From Fennellomyces sp. T-0311 (Eukaryota; Mucoromycota; Mucoromycetes; Mucorales; Lichtheimiaceae): DNA of 64,000 nucleotides. The notes under the pieces are model-generated. The model made no database searches, was not told the origin of the DNA, and saw only the letters and a list, made by a program, of their open reading frames with translations. Below, one piece after another: positions 1-11,432 of the stretch. Position numbers and translations under genes: made by a program. How positions within the stretch are numbered: position 1 is the first letter of the stretch; each line of letters starts with the position of its first letter. The stretch spans positions 620,001-684,000 of the forward strand of contig JALLLT010000003.1 of assembly GCA_025266875.1 (NCBI GenBank). The letters run 5' to 3'.

Positions 1-13
1 GGAAGTACCATAC

Positions 14-536
14 CATATCCAGATAATCGGAGACAATATAGACAGATGTATCCTTCTGTACGAGGTCGGTAAGTCTGTTGCAGCCTACATTAGTCTCATT
101 GGATGACGAGCCATCTATCGCCACAGTACCCAATAACGTTGTGATGTTTCATTTCTTTCAGGATAGCAATCTCTCGCATGGCTGTCACAGGGATGCCCTC
201 AGAAATCGCCAGGCGGATCTTCTTTAGCGCAACGACTTTGTTGGTGAGCTTTTGCCGTGCCTTGAATACGACACCGTAGGTTCCTTCACCAATCTTGCTC
301 ATTTTCTGGTAACCTCCTAGATCATGATCGTCATCATCGTCCGGTGCGATGCTGTCGGTAGGTTTTCGTTTGGCGGGCTGTCCAGGCTGCTCTTTTTTGG
401 GTTGGTCTTCATTGCGTTTTGGTTGTGCTTTGTACTCGTTCAGCTTGGCTTTCACAAGATCAATTGCGGATTTCTGTGGGTTTTTTTGAATGCCCAGGTT
501 TTCCTTTTGCTGTTTTGGAGGAACATTCTCATTCAT
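14..536 (-). CDS. CDK-like protein kinase, N-terminal part (cut by window edge)
   Basis: Partial gene: exon 1 is 130..536 and exon 2 is 14..74, joined across a 55-nt intron (75..129); a further donor follows at position 13, so the C-lobe lies outside the window. The start at 536 opens a low-complexity, basic and Gln/Lys-rich leader of about 75 residues with an Asp run (about 66-70). The kinase domain follows, with a GEGTYG glycine loop (about 83-88), the VALKK lysine (about 105) and a cyclin-binding helix reading PVTAMRE (about 116-122), then HHNVIGL. These are the marks of cyclin-dependent kinases, which phosphorylate Ser/Thr when bound to a cyclin. PVTAMRE is neither PSTAIRE (Cdk1) nor NRTALRE (Cdk7), so the subclass is open. 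A CDK9/CDK12-type transcriptional kinase or a divergent CDK is possible. An upstream in-frame ATG at 620 would add 28 residues; I prefer 536 because the extension is hydrophobic and unrelated in character. Confidence 0.85.
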
Positions 537-825
537 TGTACGATCGATGGTTTGCCAGGGAGATGGGGCAAAGGGTGTTCTGGTGGGCTGGGTGAAACGT
601 ATAAAAGAGAAGAAAAACACTTTTGGCTCCGAAGCGCGCTATCGAACAATACCGCGTTTGACAAGAAGCGGCTTGTTCGTCTATGACGACAATTGGGTTG
701 TGAATGCCTTCTTTTAATATGCCGTCTAGGCGTTATACGTGGGGAACTAAACTTCTTGCAACTGTGTACATGATATATGGTTTGAATGTAAAAAGAATGT
801 ATGAATTAATAAAAAAGATATGCTT

Positions 826-3055
826 CTAATCCTCGTCCTCGTCAAAGTCATCCATCATCTCCTCGTCCTCGTCCTCGCTAATGTACTCCTCGTCTTCGCT
901 CATGGCCACCTCGTCTTCTTGTTCGGCCTCTTCATCCGAATCTTCCTCGACGTAGACACCCGCCACGCCAATTTCGTTGTCTTCCTTATACCGTGATCGG
1001 GTGTCGATCTGGTTCTGGATCAGATCTAATCTGCCTCGAAGAGCAAGCAGTTTCGGAAACACGGCCAGACGAGCATCCAGCGCTTGGTAAAAGTTTGCCA
1101 GCTGAGAAACCAGATCAGGAACCGTCATCAGGTACGTGGTGTGGATCATCAAAACAGCCTTGATCCACTCCAAAAGACCAGCACCACGGGAAGGCGAGCC
1201 TTGGAATCGTGCAATGAGTTGCAGCATAAGAGGAATGACATAGGCGGTGGGTAACCGTTGGACTGTGGTACGAACAACTTCAGGCTTCTCATGAATCAAG
1301 CATGCTCGCAACAAATCCTTGTCGTTTGAATGCAGAGCTTGCACCAGAACCTGCTGCAATGATCCAACAGAAGGTGCGCTGATGCCATTTGACTTCTTCT
1401 TCTTGCCCGCCTCGTCTTTGGTTTCATCGACACCCATCTCGTTCAATTTCTGTTCGATGGATGGCTCTGCTGACACTTCAGTTCCGTCTTCGGCTGTCGG
1501 GTTTCGGATGGCGAAATCGGTATTGCCAATGACCTTGACCGACGCCTCGTTATATGATTTTTGTGTGGTTTTCTAGGCTGGCTTTAGTCCATTGTGCTTC
1601 GGCCCAGTTTTTGACTAGACTTACCAGGTTGTTTGCTGCTACGGAACCACTGCTAATCAAGTTGTTCACGATGGCTTGTCTCGTGAGGACGATGTTATCT
1701 AAAACAGCGCCCGATTCATCATTGAAGTATCCCTATCAAACACGACTTAGCGCATGCCGAACAGCACAACGGCATGCTATCTACGTACCACAACTTCAAA
1801 CGATGGCTTGATACTTGATCCGCGTGCAATCATGATGGACTTGCCATCATTGTCGGCAACAAAGCTTGCGGAGATGATAGGAATGACTTCATCATCCGAT
1901 GTACTTGATACAACAGTGATTGTGGAATCTGGTTGCTTTGTGGTAGCGCGTGCGACTTTCCGTCGGTTTTTGGGACCCGACGACATTGCTGGAGAGGAAG
2001 CGTTCTGCCACACACCAACAGTTCCGTCTTCAGAAACAGCCAATACTGAGGCCGCACTTTCGGAAAAGTCAATATGCATAACATTGTTTTCAATCGTCAA
2101 AGCTGTGAGGTTGTTTGTGTTGCCATTAGTGGACTGGGCATCCCAAACATTCACGTAGCGGTCGTCGTCGGCAATAGATACTAAAATGTCGTCTTGGTAT
2201 GAGAATCGAAGTTCCTTGACCGCGCTTGCATGTCCCGTGAATTTCTATCATGGCCGTCAGCATCGCGCTCCTTCTGAAAGAGCAGCTCGTATCCCTTTAC
2301 CTTGAATGTTTTGTGATCATTCAGACTGAACAGACTAATTGTGTGACCAGCAACTGCTAACTTGCTTTCGTCGTGACTGAGCGCGAGTCTTCGCACGCTC
2401 TTTTCGTTTGCCTTCCATTTTCTGAGGTCAAAGGCGTTAACATACGCGTAGCAATTCGAGCCTGCAATATCACTTACGTTTTCTCCTTTTCCTCGACGAT
2501 ATCCCATTCAACAATGTAATTGTCTTCGGCGACCGAGTAGCCCTTGGTACCCGCCTTGTTAAGCACAAAGTCGGCAACAGGAGTGGTATGTGCATTGGTC
2601 AGGCGCTTCACAACAGAACCATGGGCAAGGGAATAAATGACGATCGCACCAGTGTTTGTGCCAAGTGCAACGACTTTTGTTGTGTTGTGAGACTTTCTTC
2701 TCTTGTTGGCCTTGGAATCGCCAGGCTAAGCGTTGAATCAGTTTCACGCCATCAGAAATAAGAAAAGTCCTGGTTGTCTTACCTTGCCGAGATCGCCACT
2801 GTCAACCACATTTCCCCAACTTAAACTGGTAAATGATTCCTTGTTTTCTGACGAGTAATCGTTGCTGACTGTGCCCGATCGTGTGTTGAAAATACGTAGT
2901 TGGTGACGACCGATGCTATGTGTTACTAGTGCGAAGAATTCTGCTCCGGGGCTTTCATCGAAGGCTGAGAACAAGATCCCGGCGGATACGGCTGTGGTGG
3001 CTGACGTCGTAACGCTGGACGTGTCAGGATTAGACTTGAACTGCTGCTTGCCCAT
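826..3055 (-). CDS. UTP5: WD40/Utp12-domain rRNA processing factor (UTP5/WDR43)
   Basis: Six exons: 2783..3055, 2478..2725, 2301..2421, 1789..2244, 1625..1732 and 826..1572. They join in frame to 650 residues with introns of 51-57 nt. The N-terminal two thirds carry WD40-like strands (for example VVALGTNTGAIVIYSL and FSYQDDILVSIADDDRYVNVWD). The last exon has the helical Utp12 domain (LLEWIKAVLMIHTTYL) and a strongly acidic Asp/Glu tail. This is the architecture of Utp5/WDR43, a nucleolar subunit of the t-UTP (UTP-A) subcomplex of the small-subunit processome, which links rDNA transcription to early 18S pre-rRNA cleavage. The exon 5-6 junction removes a stretch that would otherwise contain a stop, and uses GTAAGT and CCTAG sites. 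Length and domain order fit the family. The boundaries of exons 5 and 6 are the least certain part. Confidence 0.9.
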
Positions 3056-3340
3056 GATCTATAAGGTTTATATGTACAAAAAAAGTCTACAGGGAAGCTG
3101 CAACTTGTCAAGTGCTTCTGGAAAAAAAATCAAAAAATCAAAAGTGTGACCACTTTCCTGCGCCGCGAAGACCACAATGTTACTGGATGGCCTTATGAGC
3201 AAGCCCAGCAACATACTCGGTTTGCCATGGCAACATGCTATTCCCATTCCAACAGAGAGTCGAATCATCATATTTTATTCCCATATACCTCTGCTGATTT
3301 GATTGGTCGCGTGTACGCCCAAGAACAGCAAGACCCACGA

Positions 3341-3895
3341 CTACACCTTGCGGACGAACTTGGTTACCGAAAGGTTATTCTTTGTAAGAACTGTGATCCC
3401 GTTGTCTGGTATTGACTCCACATCTCCTTCTACAACCAGACGAAGATAGCCATCCACCACTTGGGTGTAACCTCCAGTAATTCGGACTACGCCTGCCAAA
3501 TCTGACATACATGCCCAAGTCAGCTAACATCCTTCAAAGTGCATAGTGCATCGTACCTTGTTCCGACTTTATAATCACACACCCAGTGGCATCACCTACG
3601 AGGTGTTCATATACGTGTATCGTTTTATTGCCATCTGTACGTCCAGTCCAAGTTAATGACGGCAATTGTTTTTAAAAAGTTAAATGTACCATTCAGTTCG
3701 ACAGATACGATAGGATGCAGCACTTTGACAGCAATGTCGATGCCATACTGGTCGGGTGCTAAGGAATCAACTGTAATGGTGTGGGCTGTTGTGTGCGGTC
3801 ATGGATTACCAAAAAAAAAGAACTAGTTGGTAAACAACGGGTGTGTCATAGGAGATATACGTACCTGCGGGCATTGAAGGTGGTGCAACAACCAT
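3341..3895 (-). CDS. Small OB-fold, single-stranded nucleic-acid-binding-like protein
   Basis: Four exons: 3865..3895, 3690..3785, 3557..3634 and 3341..3501. They join to 121 residues across introns of 54-79 nt. No exon is long, so the gene is easy to miss. The product reads as a lone OB fold: a strand with IDIAVKVL, then VYEHLVGDATGCVIIK, RITGGYTQVVDGYLRLVV and a final NNLSVTKF. The GD-x-TG and GY-x-x-x-x-G-x-LRL pattern resembles the OB folds of SOSS-B (hSSB1) and of the small plant protein typified by At4g28440. Such proteins bind single-stranded DNA or RNA. The loop between the GDATG strand and the next strand is short. The assignment rests on motif resemblance; the partner is unknown. 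Its start is 205 bp from the divergent F-box gene, so the two probably share a promoter region. Confidence 0.72.
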
Positions 3896-4100
3896 TGCGC
3901 GCCCTTGGAAAAAAGGCCTCCGGGCCTTATGCAGATGGACTGGCTGCACTCGTTGTTGTGTTTGAAACGCCGGTGGTAAAGACCGTGCAACCCAATTCAG
4001 TATAACACTGCATACACAGCCCCTGGCTGATGAAAGATAAATAACTACTCATTGCGTTTTTTCCTGAAACATCCTCTTCCTCATTTCCCACAAGAGGAAA

Positions 4101-5714
4101 ATGACTCAAGATAGCGACTTGACGGCAAATAGCTCCTTCATTACGCGTTTCCCTTACGACGTACTCTCCCTCATATTTTCGCAGCTTTCGTTCAAACAAT
4201 GTATCCGAGCAACATGTGTTTGTCGCGCGTGGCGACTTTCCTTACTCCAGTGGCCAAGGTTATGGCATGAACTTTCGGATCAAGACTACGATATTCCTCG
4301 GCATATGATGCCTTATGCCGAATTCATTGCAGGCCAAGAAGTCCGTACACTGCGTCTCACTGCAAGGGGACGATCACCCCGCTCTGACGCCGTAGAGTTT
4401 ATTATTGATCGAGGGTGTACGAACATTGAAGGTAGGTTAATTTTTTTAATGACGATCACATAAGTCTTATTGATGCTTTACTTAGCACACTTATCATCAA
4501 GTTTTTTGAAGAAAGAGACACTCTCGCAATTTTTTGAGCTATGTGGGAGCAATCTGACGGTGCTAACACTAAACAACTTCTTGCATCTTGCGCCCACAGT
4601 GGTGTTTCCATATGTGTTAAAGTACTGCCCCAATCTGCAACATCTCACCTATTTCAAAGGATATCCCCGAATTCCAACCAGAAAGCGGCTCAACTGGGAG
4701 TTTCCAGATGACTTTAACTTACATCAGTTGATCAGTCTCAATATTGACTTCCATGGGGACGTACCAATTGACCTCCTTCTTCCACACTTTCCAAAGCTGC
4801 GGTGGATTAGCCTCAATGCACCCAATTTCCTTAGCTGCTTCTCCGTACTACAAACACTGCACGGATTTCGACAATGCCAGATTATCCGTTTCTGGAATTC
4901 CCCGGCAATGACCTATGATCGCCTTCAGCCACTGGTAGTAACTCCCGGAATCAGACCATCAGCAACGTACTCTCCAGACATAACTTCAGGATTACAAGAG
5001 TTAAGTCTGCGTCACAATAGCCATATTAACGACTACGGGTTCATCCCAATTGTGCAAGATAACCATAGTACTTTGTCTCATCTGGATATTTGTGGCTGCA
5101 CTGGATTGACGGACGAAACTGTGGCTAGCCTTGCATCTTTGGAATGGCCTAATCTGCAAACGTTCAGTCTCGGCTGCGTCGATATAATTTTTCAGCAACA
5201 ACAGCTGATATCGTTCTTTTGCCTGGCCCGGCGTCTGTCAACAATCGAACTTGATCAAACCAATGCCATCACCGATGAAGTAATGTCCTTTTTGGGCGAT
5301 TTGGACCATTTACACACAATCCATTTGCATAGCTTGAATAGCGTGTCAAGAACCGGTATGGAGCAATTTTTTGCCTCTGATACCAAGAGGAGCAAGCTGC
5401 GTGAGGCGTATCTGGAACATATGGACTCTATTGACGATGGTGTGATCAAAATGATTAGCCAAAATTGCATCAGACTCGAGGTGTTGGATATATCTGATTG
5501 TCACAAAGTCAATGATGTAGGATTCATGGAATTTGTCGACGTGTTTGCGAACAGAAAGTCACTCAGATATTTGGGATACTCGTCGTCGTCGTCGGTCATT
5601 CATGGCATTATCAAAGGAGGGAACTACGCTACCGAAAAGATTGGAGATCGTGTGCAATTGACAAACACACCGATGATGGTTTATAATCATCGAATAATGA
5701 CAGTAAATAATTGA
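4101..5714 (+). CDS. F-box / leucine-rich-repeat protein
   Basis: Two exons, 4101..4431 and 4486..5714, split by a 54-nt intron, give 519 residues. An F-box lies near residues 15-48 (FPYDVLSLIFSQLSFKQCIRATCVCRAW). The rest is a run of leucine-rich repeats of the cysteine-containing AMN1/Skp2 type, such as LSHLDICGCTGLTDETVASL and LEVLDISDCHKVNDVGFMEF. Such proteins are substrate receptors of SCF ubiquitin ligases: the F-box binds Skp1 and the repeats select the target. The substrate cannot be read from the sequence. A short CGTCGT run codes for Ser near the C-terminus. The gene is intact, in contrast to the decayed TPR-F-box-LRR gene at the right end of the window. Confidence 0.88.
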
Positions 5715-6741
5715 CAGATGTATATATCCACCTTTTGCGAGACTTATTGAAGTTAATGTACTGCTGCTTTTTATCGTTAAAAAATGAATGAGGGTGTTGA
5801 CAGCTGGTATAAGTGTCTTTCATAACGCAATTGCAGCTAGACAACAACCCACATACTCATTTTTGAAAAGGTCTCATATCGCAACGTGCCTTGTCAATGA
5901 CGCATATACATAGGTTGGTTCCGATGCCTTTTTTTCAGCCTTTTCCCATAATACCTGGTCTAACGATGCCCGTGTTTTTCGAAACGTGCGATAAATCTTG
6001 TGCCACGTCATAAGATTGTGGATAAGAGTACATACCTCGGACAGTGTATGTATTAAATCGAGTTTCACCAACTTGAAAAAAACGTATGTGCTTCGGTACC
6101 AAGGTGAACGATGTAAAAAGTAGTATGATTGCCTTCAAAAGCTTGATGAAAACATTTAATACTTACCGACTACATGAAATATGACAAATTGGTTCAATTT
6201 GTAGTATGTTGTTAATACGGTCTTTGTGCAAAAATGGCTACTTGTAGTCGCATTAAATTTAATACCGTTCCGTATGTGCTGGTCTAGAGCGCTTTCACCT
6301 CCATATAGCAAAACACAGCTAAATTTGCACCCTTGGCCTCCGATACCATTGCATTCGGTCACTGAGACTATCTCATTCGACATTTTCATGCTCGTTCTTT
6401 TCTCTGGTCAAAGCTCTATTTAGTATTTACATGTTAAAGCTACCTCTACCGTAATTGCACGTTCTAGAACATAGGATATCGGGATAACTTGAGACAAAGT
6501 GGCCGAAAAACTTGGTCAGTGACGTCGTAGAATAAAATGAATCTGAGAAAATTTTCCTAGGATAATGGGGGTATTCTTCGAAACTAGCCCCATGCTGGTT
6601 AGCCAAACACTTGCTGCTTCCTCTAAAAAGCATACATGTTCTGAGAACAGCAGAGTATAATGACGAAGTAACGTGTCTTGACAGCTGTAAGTGCAGCGCT
6701 TGGGCAATGCTGCTCAGTTTGAACGCAGTTGTTTTTAATAG
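5715..6741. other. Intergenic, no gene seen
   Basis: AT-rich spacer between the F-box gene and the first solo-LTR-like repeat. Open frames here are short, have no recognisable motif and show no splice-joined extension. Confidence 0.5.
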
Positions 6742-6746
6742 CTGAT

Positions 6747-7132
6747 TGTCGTATTCCCGACATACACCATCATCCATGGTTATATACTTTTCCTTAGTCC
6801 TTGCTTATATCCGTTGTTATTGCGACGTCAACAACTGTAAAGTTATCGATTGCCTTATTTGCTTGCGTGTGCAACCTTGGTCTGGCTTTACCGATCATGC
6901 AGAGCAACTCCGTTAGCCAAGGCTCTGTATGACCTTCGGTCTCATTGACATTAGACGGCAAGGTCATTACGGACTCGGCAAGGACATCGATCTTTGGGCT
7001 ACTAGAAAAACTATTCATCTTCCCCGTCCTGAATCATCATTAGTATAAACAGAGAGCAGCTTTCCTCAATAAAACATTACCTTATTTTGGCCTCGTCATT
7101 CGAAAGCCTTTTCTCATTAAAGCGATACCACA
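6747..7132 (+). repeat. Solo-LTR-like repeat, copy R1
   Basis: A 386-bp unit that recurs, diverged, at 11433..11767 and inverted at 56959..57336. It begins TGTCGTA and ends TACCACA (the TG...CA form of an LTR). It carries a TATA-like TATAAACAGAGAG followed within about 25 bp by AATAAAAC, then a well conserved block (GTCATTCGAAAGCCTTTTCTC) near the 3' end. The flanks are CTGAT and CTAAT, a possible 5-bp target duplication with one mismatch. No internal gag/pol sequence adjoins it. The LTR reading is inference; the repetition itself is directly visible. Confidence 0.6.
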
Positions 7133-7137
7133 CTAAT

Positions 7138-7847
7138 ATATGCTTTAGTGATGCATTAATAACATCCTACATAGACGCTTTGCCCGATAAACCTTTGCCC
7201 GTTATACGCATGTTTACCTTTGCAGTTCTACGTACAAGTATACATCTAGATCAGATAACACCTCATTTTGGACCCAAGAAGTTCAGCTTTAAGACCATCA
7301 TTGATTTCATCTAGATATTCCGAACTTGTAAGGTTGTACCTCTGTGGTGAATGCGCTCAAATTATCCAATAGCGATGAATATATCTGTTAATGAAGACAC
7401 TGAACTGAAAGACAATATCCTTGTCGCTTTTCTCAATTTCACATCAACAGCTTTGTTCCGAGATCCTTCCTGTTTTGCATCACTGTCATTGTAAAAACTT
7501 TGAGCTTTTACATCGTGCGTAATAGCGAATAGGAAGTGAAGTTGTGTTACTCGCGAGAGAAAAAGATGCCTACCAAACTCTTATAGGTATGGTTTTTCTC
7601 CGGATGCAAATATCGCAACAACATAATAATAATAAAAGAATCAGCATTGGAGTGCTATCAAGGATGTATTATAAAAAGCTTCAAGAAAAGCAGCAATTGG
7701 TGCTGCTAATCACAAAAACCGTTCCAACTTGACTGGAATTTATGATCTGCTTGCTCTGGGAATCTCTGTCTAGACGTAGGTGTGTTCATGCAGCATTTTT
7801 TTGATGGCGTATGTGATGTGAATAGGCCAGACACGATATATTAGTGG
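7138..7847. other. Intergenic, no gene seen
   Basis: Spacer between R1 and the CACTG foldback element. No coding signal I can support. Confidence 0.5.
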
Positions 7848-7850
7848 GTT

Positions 7851-8023
7851 CACTGCAAAAGACTTTTGGGTAAATTTTGGGTGAATTAGTTTTTGAGGTG
7901 GTTAAACATAAGCTTTTTAACCACTTGTACTGCCATTTTTAGTAACTCAAGTGGTTAAAAAGCTTATGTTTAACCACTTCGAAAAATTATTCACCAAAAT
8001 TCACCCAAAAATTTTTTGCAGTG
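7851..8023. mobile_element. CACTG-ended foldback MITE (173 bp)
   Basis: Starts CACTGCAAAA and ends TTTTGCAGTG, with inverted arms of about 77 bp around a spacer of roughly 15-20 bp. The arms contain the inner palindrome GTGGTTAAACATAAGC...TTTAACCAC, so the element folds into a near-complete hairpin. It is flanked by the direct triplet GTT (7848..7850 and 8024..8026), a 3-bp target duplication. CACTG termini with 3-bp duplications are the marks of the CACTA/EnSpm superfamily; this would be a non-autonomous member with no coding capacity. A 49-bp relative lies at 52954..53002. Confidence 0.82.
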
Positions 8024-8026
8024 GTT

Positions 8027-8329
8027 CTGGTGACTTGAAAAGAAACCATGGAAAGGGCCTTCTTTGCTTCATAGGACTATAAGTGTGTGAGATATGTAAT
8101 CCGAAAAGTAGGGAAGCGACTGTGATTTGATACATATAAGCCAATTCTAAAAGTAGTCGCACTACATTTATGTATGTTGGCCATAGAGCGCTGACTCATC
8201 ATCCCATTTTATAATCTAATAGCGCTCCTTATATAGCTTTCAAAAGGTAAGAAATATCACAAGTTGACCATTCTTACATTCGATCCTTCTGACAAAAATT
8301 TATTTTTTCCTTACTATAGCTTTGAACAT
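8027..8329. other. 3' flank of the aldo-keto reductase gene
   Basis: About 300 bp downstream of the reductase stop codon. Nothing beyond probable 3' UTR is seen. Confidence 0.4.
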
Positions 8330-9590
8330 CTACGAGAACAGTGGGAGATCAAAGCCATAACTGTCTGGGTCTATTGTTATCATAATTAGTCCCATGTCTT
8401 AGGCCAAGTAGCTATACACATTTACCGTTAAAGCGCAACCCTTGATCCAATTTCTCAATTTCCTTCTTATCTTCGACATCCAAAGACCATGAGAACACAT
8501 CATGGTTGGAACGCATACGCTCCTCGTGGCTGCTCTTTGGTATGACTGCAATGTTTCTCTCAATAGCCCAACGCAATAGGACTTGCGCAGGGGTTCTGCC
8601 CTTTTTCTGGGCAATAGATTTGATTACATCATGCTGAAGCAATGGTGCAGCAGTTCTTCCGTCATTGGTGAGGTCAACGTATGAGCCGGGACCGAACGAA
8701 GAATAAGCGGTAATGTGAATACCCTGAGCCTGCACCCATTCGACGAGTCGTTTCTGGGGTAGATAAGGATGAATTTCAACTATAATAAATATATCGAATG
8801 AGCCAAATTCATTGGTGGAAGAGCACAACGTGCTACCTTGCAAAGCTGCAGGCTTGTGCTTGCAGTATGACAAAAGATCCAGGATTGCTTGAACGTTGAA
8901 ATTTGAAATACCGATATTACGTGCAAGGCCATCGTCCACAAGCTTTTCCATCTCAGGCCAGCATTCGTGCATCGGCGAACGCTCAAATTGAATGACATTC
9001 TTTCCGGGCTCATACCACCCTGGAGGATAAGCCGCGTCAGGCGCGACATACTTTAACGGCACGGGAACTAATCCAATTATGGTAAGTCTCTCAACTGATG
9101 GAAGTCAATACAGACATGAACCCACAGTGAATCAAGTATAAATCAATGTAATCCAAGCCGAATGCTTTCCGCTGCTTCTCAAAGGCAGCGCGAACGTGTT
9201 CTTTGCTGTGGAAAGTATTCCACAATTTGGTTACCACTATTTTGGATTTACTTTGAGTCCAAGGTATCGACAGACATGGAAAAAACTGGTTTGTGCTTAC
9301 CGAACAGCTCTTCGCGTTTCACAATACCTTCTTTGATAGCTCTATTGATACCTCTACCGATTTCAACTTCGTTACCGTAATCGCAGGCATTGTCAAAAAG
9401 GCGCTACGTAGAAAGTTTCAATGAAAATGATTGTTTTTATAAAAAATAAAAATGAAAAACGTACATAGCCAGCCTTGATGGCATCATAAATAAGCTGCTC
9501 CGCAATGTTATTTTCGACTTTCCAGCAGCCAAAGCCCACCAAGGGCATCTTATCACCTGTTCGATTAAGCTCAACGTGTTGTGACGACAT
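8330..9590 (-). CDS. Aldo-keto reductase, D-xylose reductase type
   Basis: Six exons: 9465..9590, 9301..9403, 9126..9236, 8837..9067, 8426..8779 and 8330..8370. They join to 321 residues, the usual length of the family. The catalytic tetrad is present as Asp46 and Tyr51 ([10 protein letters not shown]), Lys80 (VTKLWN) and His113 (LIHFP), each offset by +3 from Candida xylose reductase. [10 protein letters not shown] and the cofactor loop [14 protein letters not shown] are also intact. The enzyme would reduce aldoses such as D-xylose, or other carbonyls, with NAD(P)H in the cytosol. The last exon is only 41 nt and restores the family C-terminus [15 protein letters not shown]; without that splice the frame ends early at GKCV. 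It is transcribed divergently from the EF-hand gene, about 380 bp away. Substrate preference cannot be read from the sequence. Confidence 0.88.
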
Positions 9591-9972
9591 GATACAAGGG
9601 AAAGATGTGCAAAATAAAAATTTCGGGAAAGACCCATGCGGCCACTTTTTTTATTTGTTTGCTGTCATGCGGCACGGAACCAAAGAAATAAACAAATGAT
9701 GGATTGTCTCCGGATATACTAATTGTTGCTCAGAATCCTTAGCCACAACGCTTATTAAGCCCAGCAGGTTTGCCACGATTTGTGACACCACCGAACAGAA
9801 GGGCTGGGGTAGCAACCACAGTGTTGGCTGATCTTACAATGAGAAAAAAAAATGATGAGGCGCAAGCAAGTCTACTTGTGGTTCCACAAACTGGTCAAAT
9901 AAGATTGTTTAAAGAATGAATCACCTTTTCTTATTAGCCTCTTTTCATTACTCTTTCTTTTCACTTTATTCA
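9591..9972. promoter_or_regulatory. Divergent promoter region, reductase / EF-hand genes
   Basis: A 382-bp gap between two start codons pointing away from each other. It must hold both promoters and includes a CT-rich leader just before the EF-hand start. No specific factor site is claimed. Confidence 0.45.
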
Positions 9973-10631
9973 ATGACATCGATACTTCTCAGTAATAAAC
10001 GTCAAAGTATATCAATGCATATGATGGGCGACCAAAAGCGACGAGAACTACGAGAGTTATTTGACACGTTTGATAAGGACAAGGATGGGAAAATATCTCA
10101 TGCTGAATTCCAGCAAGTTCTGGCATATGCAGGTGTCGACCCCCAGTCCGTAATGGCTATCGTACGTTTATAATCAAGTAGTAATAGTTTTTGATCGACT
10201 TACCAAAAGTGTTTTAGGTGAACAGTACGAATCGAAGCAACACGGCTGCAGTGAAAGAAGGCGGTGTTTTCTATTCGTATGAAGAATTTGTAAAACTCTT
10301 TCGACCCACTTTGTCAACACCAATACGCCGCACTGCAAAAGAACAGGAACTTGCAAACGCTTTTCGTACATTTGATCGTGATGGCGATGGTGTGATAACG
10401 CATGAGGAGCTGCGTTTGACATTGCAACAACTGGGTGAGCAAGTTTCTGAACGCGAAGCTAAAGAGATTATTGCAGAGGTCGATGAAGACCGAGATGGTG
10501 CAGTGAGCTTCCAAGAGTTTATGCAAATGATGGGTGTGAAAGCCTCTTCGTCACCTACTAACAAGAAGAAACACAAGAGCGTGAAAAGACACCGATTTCA
10601 GGATAGGCTAAAAGGGCTCTTCCGTAAATAG
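9973..10631 (+). CDS. Calmodulin-like EF-hand protein with basic tail
   Basis: Two exons, 9973..10161 and 10218..10631, with a 56-nt intron, give 200 residues. Three canonical calcium loops are visible: DKDKDGKISHAEF, DRDGDGVITHEEL and DEDRDGAVSFQEF. A fourth position, between the first and second of these loops, is covered by a degenerate segment rich in Asn/Ser (VNSTNRSNTAAVKEG). The C-terminal 25 residues are Lys/Arg rich (KKKHKSVKRHRFQDRLKGLFRK), unlike plain calmodulin, and could bind acidic membranes or a partner. The protein is a probable calcium sensor. The start is uncertain: ATGs at 9916, 9973, 10015, 10021 and 10024 share the frame. The sequence before about 10024 does not look like EF-hand protein and is hydrophobic, so 10015-10024 is also plausible. 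Confidence 0.8.
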
Positions 10632-11432
10632 TCTTTAATCATATATTTCTATCAATTTGTTACTTTTTACATGTACCTACAACTATATTATTTCTCCCTA
10701 TATGTATTATCATTATCTTGTAGTAAACTGCCCAGAATATACATGGCAAGTAAAGCTATCGGTGTATAGCAACTGATGAATTGTTCGCTATGTGCCATAT
10801 CCGTCAAGAGTCAATCACCAAGCATTGCTTGTGCCACATACACTGAATCTTTTGTATCTGCAACAACATGACGACAAAAGCATGATCCACTGCTGATGCG
10901 CGGGTATCATCCCTTGGACCTCTTTTTTTCCAGCCACTTACTACTTATATACGTTGCTATAAATAGTCCAAATGATTGTAATTATACCAGAGAGCCAGTG
11001 CCTCTTGCCGACGGCGTAGTTACATAGGCGTCAGCGATATCACTCATTTTTTATCGAATCTTAGACGATGCGTAAATTTTAGAGTGCAAGTATGTAAAGG
11101 AATTCACTCAATATTTTCTGCTTACATTCAAGCATATACATGCGTACGCAACCAGATACTTGAATTATATACAAGTGCAAACGTAAAGTCCAGTGCCAAT
11201 GCCACATACTCGACTCCCATATAGCTTGCTAAACGCGGCAATATGTAAGTGCATCGCAGAAATAATCACCGTGATAAGCGAGTAATTGAATTGATATCTA
11301 GTTGTTTAGTTACTATCACTCTATCTTTACATAAACTTCCAACGAATTTTCTCTGAAAGTGTATGTAGAAGTACTCACCGTTAATACATGAATACATACA
11401 TTTTATTAACATTACAATATGCAATCGTGAGC
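10632..11432. other. Intergenic, no gene seen
   Basis: AT-rich spacer with only short motif-free frames, leading into repeat copy R2. Confidence 0.5.

Noticed and set aside
6427..6777. 116-codon minus-strand frame
   Set aside because: Overlaps the edge of the R1 repeat, has no motif, and its start region is part of the repeat.
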